DNA from: Amborella trichopoda
Lineage: Eukaryota; Streptophyta; Magnoliopsida; Amborellales; Amborellaceae
Direction of reading: 5' to 3'
NCBI RefSeq assembly: GCF_000471905.2
Contig: NW_006499603.1
Coordinates: 4,035,359 to 4,099,358, forward strand
Length of the DNA stretch: 64,000 bases
Shown piece after piece: positions 35,126-44,960 of the stretch. Positions within the stretch are counted from its first letter, which is position 1, and each line of letters opens with the position of its first letter. The notes beneath the pieces are model-generated. The model saw only the letters and a program-made list of their open reading frames with translations. It was not told the origin of the DNA and made no database searches. The translations under genes and the position numbers were made by a program.

Positions 35126-35514
35126 AATAACAGAGGGAGTTGGAGATGAGAAAAAGAGAGGGAAAGAGATAGAGATGAGAAGAAGAGAGAGAAAGAGATG
35201 GATAGAGATGAGAAAAAGAGGGAGAAAGAGATAGAGACGAGAAGAGAAGAGAGAGAGAGAAATGAGAAGAATAGAGAGAAAGAGATAGAGACAAGAAGAA
35301 GAGAGAGAGAGAAAGAGGGGAGGAGACAGAAAGAGGAGTGGAGAGAAAAAGAGGGGAGGAGAGCGACAATTATGTTCCCAAAAGGTATCAACCCTTTGCT
35401 TCTCTCTCCTCTAACTCTCTCCAAGACCTACCCACAAGATTAAGCAAAACTCAGAACTTTATTGATTGATCCAAGAAAAAATGATTTCGGCCTTTGTACA
35501 ATGAGGCATTGCCT

Positions 35515-35523
35515 GTTTATATA
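35515..35523 (-). promoter_or_regulatory. TATA box of the E4 LTR
   Basis: Minus strand TATATAAAC, preceded by GCCCATTTC; the E6 LTR has TATATAAAC at the same place (50446-50454). Confidence 0.65.
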
Positions 35524-36825
35524 GAAATGGGCAAAAACATGGGTGTATGCTAAAAAACTACCTAGAATTGAAGATAATTACAATTTAATTGAATTAAAAG
35601 AAATTCCAAATGGGTGCAAGAAGACTGTTTTGTCTCTGCCTAACACAGTGTGGAATTCCAAAACAATCCCTGCTACTGCCCAAGAACTTGTGTGATCTTC
35701 CATGATTGACCCGGGGTTGTTCTGATTCCCATTTGATTGAAAGAATATTGTTTTCCCTTAGTGCACAACATGGCGATCGTTTTGATATCAACTTCGAGCC
35801 ATGAATCATGGTTTTGAACCATGATCATGAGACTTGAATTTCTGATGAATCTTGAATACTTTGGATCGATTGTGTGCTCGTTCCTTGATGTTTCTTCGTG
35901 ATTTCTTCATTGAATCACACTAAGCATGTTGTCACGATCATGTTGCAAAAAACGCAGCTTGATTTCATGTTTGGATGAAGATTTTGTCGTCTTGAGTTTT
36001 TATCAGAATCTTGAAATCCAATGGCTAGAATTTACAGCAGGTTTGATGCCTTTGTGATTGAAATCCAACCGTTCATCGTACAAGAGGTTCAGACTAGAGA
36101 TAGCCTCAGACCTCATGCACATAATGCAATTAGTTTCATACCGATAGGGTATGCGACCATCGTGATTTGGCCGCTCAAGCAAGGCGTGCTGCTACTAAAT
36201 TTCTGCAACTTCCTTCGTCGATCAGCAACTTCCTTCTTAATTTTCTTCATGCTTAGGCGTCGTCACGGACGTACCACATATCGAATTGCTCATCTTGACG
36301 AGATGAACACGCTCACCAAATTTGGGGAGCGATCCCACTTGAAAAGAGTGAGATATTAGCCCCAAAAGTGACTACCCATGAATATAAAAATAGCCACCTT
36401 TAATGGTGTTTTAGTGCATGGTGGCCACACGGGAAAAGTGTGCGACCTACCCTTTTTTGTATTTTACCCATAACTTTATCTTGAAGTGCATGCACAAGCT
36501 AAAACTTGACCCATAAGGGTTTTTGACCGTGTCGAATCTAATGGTGGTAGTCCCATAGCTGTTTGACGCACCAAAAGTATGGCTCTAGTTATGGGGTCCA
36601 TTTCAGGGTGCTAGAGACCCATTTTGCTAAAATTTATTTTTTTACGTTCACTACCTTAGACATGTCTGATCATGATGAAACTTGGCAGATGGTTTCTTGA
36701 AGTGCTGATGAAGATCTTGCCCAATTTTGGGATAATTATGAGACTTTCAAAATTTCCACAATTTTGTAGGCTTTATTGATTTGCTTCATATCAGTGACCA
36801 AGGTGCTGAAAAATACATTCAAACA

Positions 36826-38489
36826 GCTTGCCCTGCCGACTGTTATGCTACTAGAGAAGCGAGAAGGACAAAAATTTGAAAAATTTCCTTCAGATTTTAC
36901 GTTTTTTGTTCCTAGCCACAGGACCACTTGAATGCCGAGGAGATTCACATAATGGTGTAACTATGATGCTCAGAAGTAGGGATGCATTGTACGTGGGTCT
37001 GTCCGTAGGGACTTTAGGGGGAGAAGAGACTTTTTTGAGGGATCGTGACGAAGTCCTCACCCGCATGAGGACTGTTGGTGATTCTGAAGTTGAGGATTTT
37101 ATACAGACCTCGTCAGTCAGAATTAGGCCCGACTGACAATTGAGTGTCATGTCGAAAGGATATGTTCCCATTTGGTCTAGGTTTCTTTGTCTTGGGTAGA
37201 CGACAAAAGAGCCTTTGGTCGGCACTCGTCTGCATCGTGCACCAATTGTTCCTTGGAGTGTAGGGTACCTCAGTTCCACTGCTGTGTAGTTCCTTACATA
37301 GCAGGTCCAAAGTTATGGTTGACTTAGCCTTCTTGGGGTGTCTTTGTTTCGTCGGAGTGACTTTCTTGTTTATTTATTATGTTGGAGGGTCTATTGTCAA
37401 TGCCCGTCTGTGTCATGCACTAGTTGTTCCTTGGAGGGTAGGGTACCTCAATTTATCGAGGTGACCAGCTTTGGGTACAACCACCCCTATTCATTGTTGT
37501 GCAGTTCGTTACATAGCAGGTCCAAAGTACATTTGTAACCTTGTGGGAATGATGCTCTTTTTCATGAGACTTGTCTTGCAGTCTAGGCGAGTATTCTATC
37601 TTTCGAGTCCTTTTGCAACTAGACTTAGGCTGTCAGAATGTTTTCCTTAGAGCTCATATTTTCAGAGTCCTGGCATTGTGACACCAGGGATTTTCTTCCT
37701 TTGAGTGAGGGCTGAAGTCGCTTGTTGAGACGAGTGCTGCATCAACATGTTTATTGGTTCAAGCATCCTTTGTGGATTTTTGCTTGAACTTAGGAAGCGA
37801 CGCAGTAGCTATGGTTTTCACTAACTTCTTTTTTTTTGGGCCTCTTTTACTTATGACCTTTCGGCCATGTCCACACTTTTCATCTATTTTTACTTACGAT
37901 GCCCTTTCGGACTTCACCGTGCCCTGTTTTTTTATTCACAAAACTCTTTTACTCATGGTTTTGTGACCATCCCGTCCGTCAATTTTAGTCATAATGTTCC
38001 CTTGTTAAGATATAAACCATGCCCGTTATTTCATCATTTGTTTTTGTGAAGGCGTGTTTAAGGTCATGCCTCTGGGACCCATGCAAAACAGTTTAACGTC
38101 ATGTGGTCAGGACGTGCACTGTGGTTTAAGGTCTTATAGTTGGACCGTGGTGGTGATGGATGGCAGTCTGTGGAGGCCATAGGGTGAGTATGGTGGTGAT
38201 TTGACTCACTTGGGGAAATGGCATCAGGCCACCTATGACAAGCGGATGATGTATGAAATATGGGTGAAAATGGTGACCCACTAATTTACAACGAGTATGG
38301 ATGGTGAGATGGTTCGCCTTTTTGTGAGCGCGAGTGAGACTCACTAGGGAATGATGTAGAATGATGATGGGAAAGAACTCACTGAGGAGGTAGGAAAGGT
38401 GGTGCACGCACACAGTTGGTTTAGGGAAGACATGTGTGAAGATGCACGTAAAAGGTGTGTGCGCATACGTGGGGGTGAGTTTTAAAGTC
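36826..38489 (-). other. E4 3' region, LTR-proximal part
   Basis: Holds a 93-codon frame (37171 down to 36893) that stays open and aligns without gaps to the E6 frame at 62125-61847 (see findings). Then hairpin module 37,850-38,030 (ATGGT TTTGTG ACCAT) and GTGAGTC-type text 38,140-38,480. A sense frame at 38126-38539 (His/Pro/Thr-rich) resembles the E6 frame 63071-63364. No named domain. Confidence 0.5.
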
Positions 38490-39215
38490 ATGCCCCTTGC
38501 ACCTGTGCAGAGCAGTTTAACGCCATGCGGCCAGGACATGCACTATGGTTTAAGGTCATGTAGCTGGACCTTGGTTATGCAGTTTAGAGTCATGCAACTA
38601 AGATTGTGCAGATTAAGGTCGTGCAACTAGACCTCCACTACAGTTTAAGATCATACAATTTGGACCATGCTACGAAGCCTTTTAACGCTGTGCGGTCAGG
38701 ACATGCACTATGGTTTAGGGTGATATAGCTCGGACCGTGCAGTTTAAGGTTGTGCAAGTAGACCTCCATTATAGTTTATGGTCATATAGTTTGACCATGC
38801 AGTTTAAGGTTGTGCAGCTAGACCAGGGCTGTGCAGTTTAAGGCCGTGCAGCGCAGACCAAAGCTATGCAGTTTAAGGTTGTGCAGCGCAGACCAAAGCG
38901 GTGTAGTTTAAGGTCGTGCGGCGCGGACCAAAGCTGCACAATTTAAGGTCATGCAGCGCGGACCAAAGCTGTGTAGTTTAAGGTCGTGTAGTGCAAACCA
39001 AAGCTATGCAGTTTAAGGTCGTGCAGCATGGACCATAGCTGTGCAGTTTAAGGTCGTGCAGCGCTGACTAAAGCTGTGCAGTTTAAGATCGTGCGGCACG
39101 GACCATGGCTATACAGTTTAAGGTCGTGCAGTGCGGACCATGGCTGTGCAGTTTAAGGTCGTGCAGCGTGAACCATGGCTATGCAGTTTAAGGTCGTGCA
39201 GCGTGGACCAAAGCT
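38490..39215 (-). repeat. Tandem array of the GCAGTTTAAGGTCGTGCAG unit (E4)
   Basis: About 17 copies of a ~35-40-bp unit: GCAGTTTAAGGTCGTGCAG then CG-GGACCAAAGCT or a variant. The inner copies (38,800-39,210) are most alike, which indicates recent local expansion. Confidence 0.9.
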
Positions 39216-39679
39216 TGGGTCACCGTGTAGGTGAGAATCCATAGGGAATAGGTCTTAGGGCAACAGTCTGACTCCTTGGGGATAAGATAGGTAAGACCGA
39301 TGAGGGGTCCAGATAGGAAGGCTAAGCTTATTGGAGAAGAGGTGACAAATGTGGTCCAGAATAACTAACAATGAGGCAACCACTGGGGGTTGCAGCAGCA
39401 AGAATGATCATAACTCTACTGGGGATGAAGAGTCATGACCGGATTTTGATCGACTTAGGTTCCACTTTGCTGAGGATAATAAGTCAAAGTCAAGGTACCA
39501 CCTCACTAAGGATAATGTGGTAAGACACACAAGGCTTCAGCTTGGAGTAGGCGACAATAGGCTGCTGGGAATACAGCCAGCGCCAACTGTAACAATCATT
39601 GTTTCTTACAAGTGTTCAACCGGTTAAGTATTCGAAAAAACAACAGGCACTGCGTTGTTAAATACTCAATTGACGTTAT
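39216..39679 (-). other. E4 3' region, spacer
   Basis: Contains ACTCC-TGGGGATAA phrases (39,270; 39,420; 39,470) and CAGCCAGCGCCAACTG. No gene or clear array. Confidence 0.4.
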
Positions 39680-40170
39680 GAATTAACCGTGATATCGTTT
39701 GAACACAACTGATGCTAGGGTTGTTTGAAACTCAGTCAGCTGCTGGTCACTTTGACCGCATAGTCAGTGTTGTGAATGACCTGTGATATCATTTGAACAC
39801 AACCGGCGCTAAGTCAGCCGGCACTAAGGTTGTTAAAAACTCAGTCGGCACCAGGTCACTTTGACCGTGTAGTTAGCGCTGTGAACGACTTGTGATATCA
39901 TTTGAACACAACTGGTGCTAAGTCAACCGATGCTAGGGTTGTTTGAAACTCAGTCAGCTTCATGTAACTTTGGCCATGTAGTCGGTGATGTGAACTACTC
40001 GTGATATCATTTGAACACAACCGACGCTAGGGTAGTTTGAAACTCAACCAGTGCCAGGTCACTTTGACTGCATAGTCGATAGTGTGAACGACCCGTGATA
40101 TCATTTGAACGCAACTAACGCAAAGTCAACTGGCGCTAGGGTTGTTTGAAACTCAACCGGCACTAGGTAT
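39680..40170. repeat. Tandem repeat, 5 copies of ~100-110 bp with GGCGCTA motifs
   Basis: Each copy has TGATATC-TTTGAACACAAC then C(C/T)G(G/A)(C/T)GCTA, GTTGTTTGAAACTCA and CACTTTGACCG. The core motif resembles the arms of the LTR leader array (AGTCGGCGCTAGG). Confidence 0.8.
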
Positions 40171-40286
40171 GGATCGATGAGAGTTACCTCGGGCCTCAAG
40201 TTAAAGCCTGACCCGGCTCAACGTCGCTTTCGTTGGACGAGACTAAAATTCCTAGTTTGCGAGGGGCATTTGAGTGTAGTGTGGTC

Positions 40287-40294
40287 TATATATG
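40287..40294 (+). promoter_or_regulatory. Antisense TATA box in E4
   Basis: TATATATG followed by GGGGTAAAATCCCATTTTC. Matches the E1 antisense promoter context. It points right, against E4, toward the integrase end, and a poly(A) signal lies 1.36 kb downstream (41649). Confidence 0.6.
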
Positions 40295-41660
40295 GGGGTA
40301 AAATCCCATTTTCTTCGCTTTTCACCAAGGGTAAAAAGTTAAACAAAATTTTTCTTTAATAGTGAGGAGAAAGTGCTCAGTTGAAGTTCCGGCAAGAATT
40401 GGGACTCCAGCAAAAGTTTTGAAGGGAAGGTTCTAGGCAAACAATCGGGTTCCAGCGAGGTCTTGCAGGGAAGGTTTTGACGAGCAAGAACTTTGCCGGA
40501 GATTTGGTGAAGCTTGCAGGGAAAGGAGCAAGAAAATAGAGTTCTCCATGGGGTTTTTTGGAAAACAAAAGAGCTCTGGCTATAGTTTTGTTTAGGGTAG
40601 AAGAGGCAAGAAGTGCAGCAGTGGGCATTTTCGCAAGTCTTGGGAGTTTTTTCGGGGGTTTTGGTGATTTCCCAGCGTTGTTAGAGGTGTTGCAAAGGTT
40701 TTTCGAGAATTCAAAGAGTCTAGGGAAATGAACGGTTACTGAAGGTAGACCGTCGCAAGGAAGGTGGACCATAGCAGGAGGTGGACGGTTGCCCTTGGAA
40801 ATCATGTGACCATTAAGGAGGTGTGGGAACTTAGGCCCTGAAAAAGAGGAGTCTCAAGAAGTGAATAGTCGTGACAGGGCCGACGCAAACAGAAGTGCAG
40901 CTGGCGTTGAGACAACCAGTGCTAATGGTTAGAAGCGTAATCGGTGCTGATACAGTCAGGGCTGATCCTCAAGAAAGGCAGCCGGCACTGGGAGTTACAA
41001 GTACAGCTGGCACTAGCCTTCGAAGGACACAGCCGGCATTGACTTCCGATGGCATTCATCAGCGCGTGTGGCCTGTCATGATGTGGACAGTGATGCTCGA
41101 ATGTGGCAGTAATTACATGTGGGAATTTCAACGGTCGACGATGAGCCACGTACGGCAATGTTCATGGGCCGGCAAAGGGTGGTGAATGATAGTAAGGCAT
41201 GGCTCGTAATACCTGTTGGAAGCCACGTCCTCCAGAACAACAGTGAAGTCCATGTTGTTCTGTGGAAGGGCATCCGCTGCGAATAGGGTATGCTCTCCAT
41301 TCTAGGCCAGTTCCTTGCAAGTTGTTTGATACAAAGGTGGAATAAATCCTTCGTTGTATGTTTGATGTACATTCAGGTGAGGTAGTTAGCTTGTATGTTT
41401 TATATACACGTTGGATGGACTGAAGCTAATCTTGGAGTGGCTTTGCTTTGGCCTCTGGCCTGTACCCGTCCTCTTACTAGTCAGATGAATTAAAGTTTAT
41501 TACTTATCCAAGTGGTTTGGCTTCTTCTTCATGAGGCAGGCATTCGTTTTTGGCTTGTAAGTGTCCACTTATCCTTAGATGCAAGAGAATTGTAACCTCC
41601 CTAATAATGGACTTCTTTTGCTTGTAACTTGTAACTCATTTTTACCACAATAAAAAGAGT
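40295..41660 (+). other. Predicted antisense transcript in E4, coding part lost
   Basis: Bounded by the TATA box at 40287 and AATAAAA at 41649. Contains G-rich text (GGGAAGGTTTTG-CGAG, also seen after the E1 antisense TATA), and three CAGC(T/C)GGC(A/G)(C/T)T motifs at 40,900-41,040. No plant mobile domain is recognisable and no frame is long; I infer that most of the ORF has been deleted here. Confidence 0.4.
41649..41655 (+). terminator. Antisense poly(A) signal in E4
   Basis: AATAAAA after TTGTAACTTGTAACTC; shared with E3 (23817). Confidence 0.5.
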
Positions 41661-41721
41661 TAGAATTCGTTTGGACTGTCTCGCTTATTTTCATGTTGAG
41701 TCTCTTTTTCTTGAATATTCA

Positions 41722-43060
41722 TTATGGATAGTACTTCTTTAAGTATCGTCCATGGATAGGGGGCATTGCTTCCTCTCCCTCAAGATGTGCCAATTTGTAA
41801 GCTCCGTTGAGCGAGACCTTTTTGACTATAAAGGACCTTCCCACTTAGGCTCAAACTTCCCTTTACGCTGGCCATGAATAACAATAGGCCTCTTGATAGC
41901 TAAGACTAGATCGCCACGGGTGAATGAGCAGACCTTGACAGACTTGTCAAAAGCCCTCTTCATTCTCCCTTGGTTGAGTTCAAAGCTCTGCTTAGCTTCT
42001 AGCCTCTTTTCATCAAGTGCATCCAATTCTTGGTATTGGACCTTGACTCTCCATCGTCGGTTATTCCTTGGCGAATAGCGACTCGCAGTGAAGGAATTTG
42101 TATTTCAAGAGGTAAAACTGATTCACCCCCATAGACCAAAGAATAAGGAGTAGAATCAGTAGAATTTTGCGTAGTGGTACGATAGCCCCACTGTGCTTTG
42201 AGAAGCTTCTCATGCCTGTTCTTCCTTGTTTTTGATAATAACTTTCTTAAAACGTTGCACAGAGTCTTATTAAAAGCCTCAGCTAATCCATTTGTCAGCG
42301 GGTGGTACATAGTCGATTACCTCCATTCAAAACTGAACTTGTTAACCAAGCGATCAATGTGATAACTCCTAAATTGAGGACCGTTGTCAAATATATTTCG
42401 GTCGGGCACTCTGAACCGAGATATGATGTGATGTCGAACGAAGTGGGCCACTGTTTCCTCAGGAACTTGCTTAAGGGGGACCGCTTCAGCCCACTTAGAA
42501 AAATAATCTATTGCAGCTAGAATGAAAACATGGCCCATTACCGAAGGGGGGTCAATAGGCCCTACAATTTCGATTCCCCATTGTGAGAAGGGTCATGATG
42601 CAACTGTAGGATGTAAGGGCTCTAGAGGTTGGTGAGCAAGGCTCGAGTGTATTTGGCACACTTGGCACTTTTTAGCATAGTTTAACGAATCGACGATCAT
42701 GGAAGGCCAATAGTATCCCAACATGCATATCCATTCAAAGAGCTTAGGACCGGACTGGTGTAGTCTTCAAATTCCTGAGTGGACTTCTTCTAACACCTCA
42801 TTTGCTTCTTGGATGTCCACACATCTAAGAAGAATACCGTCAAATGACCGTCTGAAGAGAGAATCTCTGTCAAGGAGGGTATACTTTGTGGACATTTGAC
42901 ATATGTTGTTGCGTTCAACACGATCTTCCGAGAGCCTGCCATGTTTAAGGAAACTAGTGATGGGCTCTCTCCAATCTTCTACCTGTTCCATTTCCACGCA
43001 TATTGGGTAAAAGAATTCTGGTTCTTGGTTTCGACTCTTAGCTCCTTGACTTCGTGTCAT
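41722..43060 (-). pseudogene. E4 integrase (degraded)
   Basis: Linker EMEQVEDWREPITSFLKHG, zinc-binding part (VLEEVHSGI ... KKCQVCQIH), core QWGIEIVGPIDPPS, FDNGPQFRS, YHPLTNGLAEAFNK, then [27 protein letters not shown] and a C-terminal part KRAFDKSVKVCSF ... PPIHGRYLKKYYP ending with TAA at 41722-41724. The first catalytic Asp is Glu (WGIE for WGMD); the second Asp and the Glu are kept. Frames change several times. Best preserved integrase in the window. Confidence 0.88.
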
Positions 43061-44010
43061 TCCTTATTCAGTCTTGATTACTTCTTTGGCTGATGGATGT
43101 TCTCCAAATAGATAAGGAGGGAACTCGGGGAAGATATTTTTCTCGCCATCCACATCGACCTCAGTTCTTAATTTGATGTGTCTCCATTCTACCCCCCAAA
43201 AAAGTGTGGGTCCTGATGAGGGCAACTAAATTGTAGCATCGAGTTTCGCAAGTGCAGCAGCCTATGCGTTTAGCCTCCTGGGGATGTGACTCAGGGATAC
43301 GTCCTCAAACTGCGCCATATACGATTTTGCAGTATCATGATAAGGCTTAAGAATATCGTTTCTCACATCATAGATCCCTTTGAGCTGTTAGATAACCAAC
43401 TCAGAGTCGCCATATATCTTGAGTTGCTCCAAGTCGAGGTCGAAGGCTTGAGTGAGAGAGAAAGAAAGTGGCAATACTCCTCCTCTCGGAGTCAAGAATA
43501 TCCTTAATCTGATTGGAAAGCTCCGTTGAAGTACAATTCCCACACATGAGCAAGGTCAACACATAACACTTCTTCATCAGGGAGATCCTTTGATAGAGGA
43601 GACTCTACCAGTAACGGGTGTGCTGCAAGAATGTCAGCCAAGGCCTGGCCCTTGATGGCCTTCTATGGGACATACGTAAAGTCGATTTCCATCAGCAATA
43701 ATGCCCACTTAGCAAGATGTACTGACAAGCATGGGAGTGTCATGAGAAACTTTACAGGATCAACTTTTGATATAAGTTTCACTTCATGACCAAGCAAGTA
43801 ATGGCAGAGTTTTTTGTACAGCAAAGATCAGGGCCAAGCACATCTTTTCAATAAGGGGATAATTCTTCTCAACCCCGTGCATCATGCGACTGAAGTAATA
43901 TAACATCGTCTCTTTTCCTTCTTCATTGTTTTGTGCCAAAAATGCTCCAATTGACTCGTTCAGAGTAGTCACATATAGAACGAGAGGCTTTCTCAATACT
44001 GGTGTAGAAA
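43061..44010 (-). pseudogene. E4 RNase H regions, fused to gag by deletion
   Basis: From the right: LVLYVTTLNESIGAFLAQNNEEGKE and NYPLIEKMCLALIF (first RNase H, 43784-43996); then archaeal-like RNase H pieces, LTPRGGVLPLSFSLT, IYGDSELVI, AALAKL (about 43,500-43,240). The NEAEY segment of the second RNase H is missing. At about 44,010 the frame passes straight into the gag linker, so protease and RT have been deleted. Confidence 0.75.
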
Positions 44011-44960
44011 GAACTGGAGGGTTGAGGAGTAGGTATGGGTGGAAAAGGTTTATTTTGGCCAGCTGGCAGACTTGATTGCACAGCTGGCTTGGTTTGGGTG
44101 ATGGAAGTTTGAGAATTTGGAAGAGATTGAGTGTATGAGATCAGAGGTGTCCCAGGGAATTGGAGAGTAGGAGGATTGTTTGAGATATTAAGATTGGGAA
44201 GGAGCGCAGGGAGCTGTAGTGGCAAACTAGAGAACTTCAAGGTTCCCGACTTCTGCAGTGGAGGTTGCATCGTCCTCCCTGATCTGAGATTTATCTACCT
44301 CGTACTAGGTGTAGCTCCTAAAATTTGCACCATGTGGCAAGCTTTCTGAGAGTGGAAACTTTTCCCCCTTGATTCTCTCAGTCTCTGCTCAAAGTCGGGC
44401 TCAGGGGGCCACTGGGGTTTCTTTGGATTTGACTTCTTGTGCTTCCTTGAAGAACGTGGCTCTACCTTGGCTTTATCTGCCAGGGAATCAGCAACTATTA
44501 GGAATCCTGCTCCTTGTGCTAGGGTCTTTCTCAATTGTTTCTGTTGCGTCCTTCTTATATTGATTCCTTCGAATTCTTGATCGAGAGCCTCAAGGTATGG
44601 GCATATCAAGGTTGTACCTACAAGGGATATAGAAGAGGAAGAATGAGAAGCAAAAGAAGAAGAAGGAGAAGGGTTAGAAAGTGGGGGACTTTTACGGTCG
44701 CTCCCTGAATCAGACCTATCTGGGAAACTTTTTATGTCAGCACTAGGGTTAGACGGGTGCAGGGGGTCTTTTAGGTCTTTCCCTTGCTTAGACTGTTGGG
44801 GAGTGATTTTAACATTGTCACCCTCATTAGACGTGTGTTGAGTGGGAGATGGCAAGGGAACGTCTTCTTGACAGGATGAAGAAGGAAGAAGGATCTTGCC
44901 AGGGATGAAGTCCAGTATGTTGGCAGTGGGGTAAGGGGCTAGAGAAATATTCTAGTCTTA
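44011..44960 (-). pseudogene. E4 gag-protease linker
   Basis: Two open frames: 43923-44270 (FPGTPLISYTQSLPNSQ, like E1) and 44295-44855 (Ser-rich with SDSGSDRK, LEALDQEFEGINIRRTQQKQL, PKKPQWPPEPDFEQRLRES). It is the Pro/Ser linker after gag. Confidence 0.65.

Larger units (their letters stand above)
33662..36825 (-). mobile_element. 3' LTR of E4 (type B)
   Basis: TG end at 36825 (TTCAAACA), CA end at 33662 (TGGTTAGGTGG read on +). The text right of 36825 (GCTTGCCC-GCCG) is the same as right of 61779, so both are internal sequence next to a 3' LTR. Left neighbour is the + strand integrase, 61 bp away. Contains TATA (35515-35523), a GA/CT tract (35,125-35,365) and a hairpin-unit array (34445-35125). 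The stretch near 36,395-36,410 is the empty version of the PIF/Harbinger target (CCACCTTTAATGGTG). Confidence 0.85.

Noticed and set aside
34848..35424. Several Ser/Leu/Phe frames on the minus strand
   Set aside because: By-products of GA/CT tracts and the leader array.
33657..36830. E4 LTR considered as a solo LTR
   Set aside because: Flanking 5-mers differ (AGTTC and GCTTG), and the right flank equals the internal border beside the E6 LTR, so it is a 3' LTR.
40377..40805. 142-codon minus-strand frame in the E4 3' region
   Set aside because: Lies antisense to the predicted antisense unit, shows no domain, and has no counterpart in other copies.
41076..41372. 98-codon minus-strand frame
   Set aside because: No similarity to other copies or to a family that I know; likely chance.
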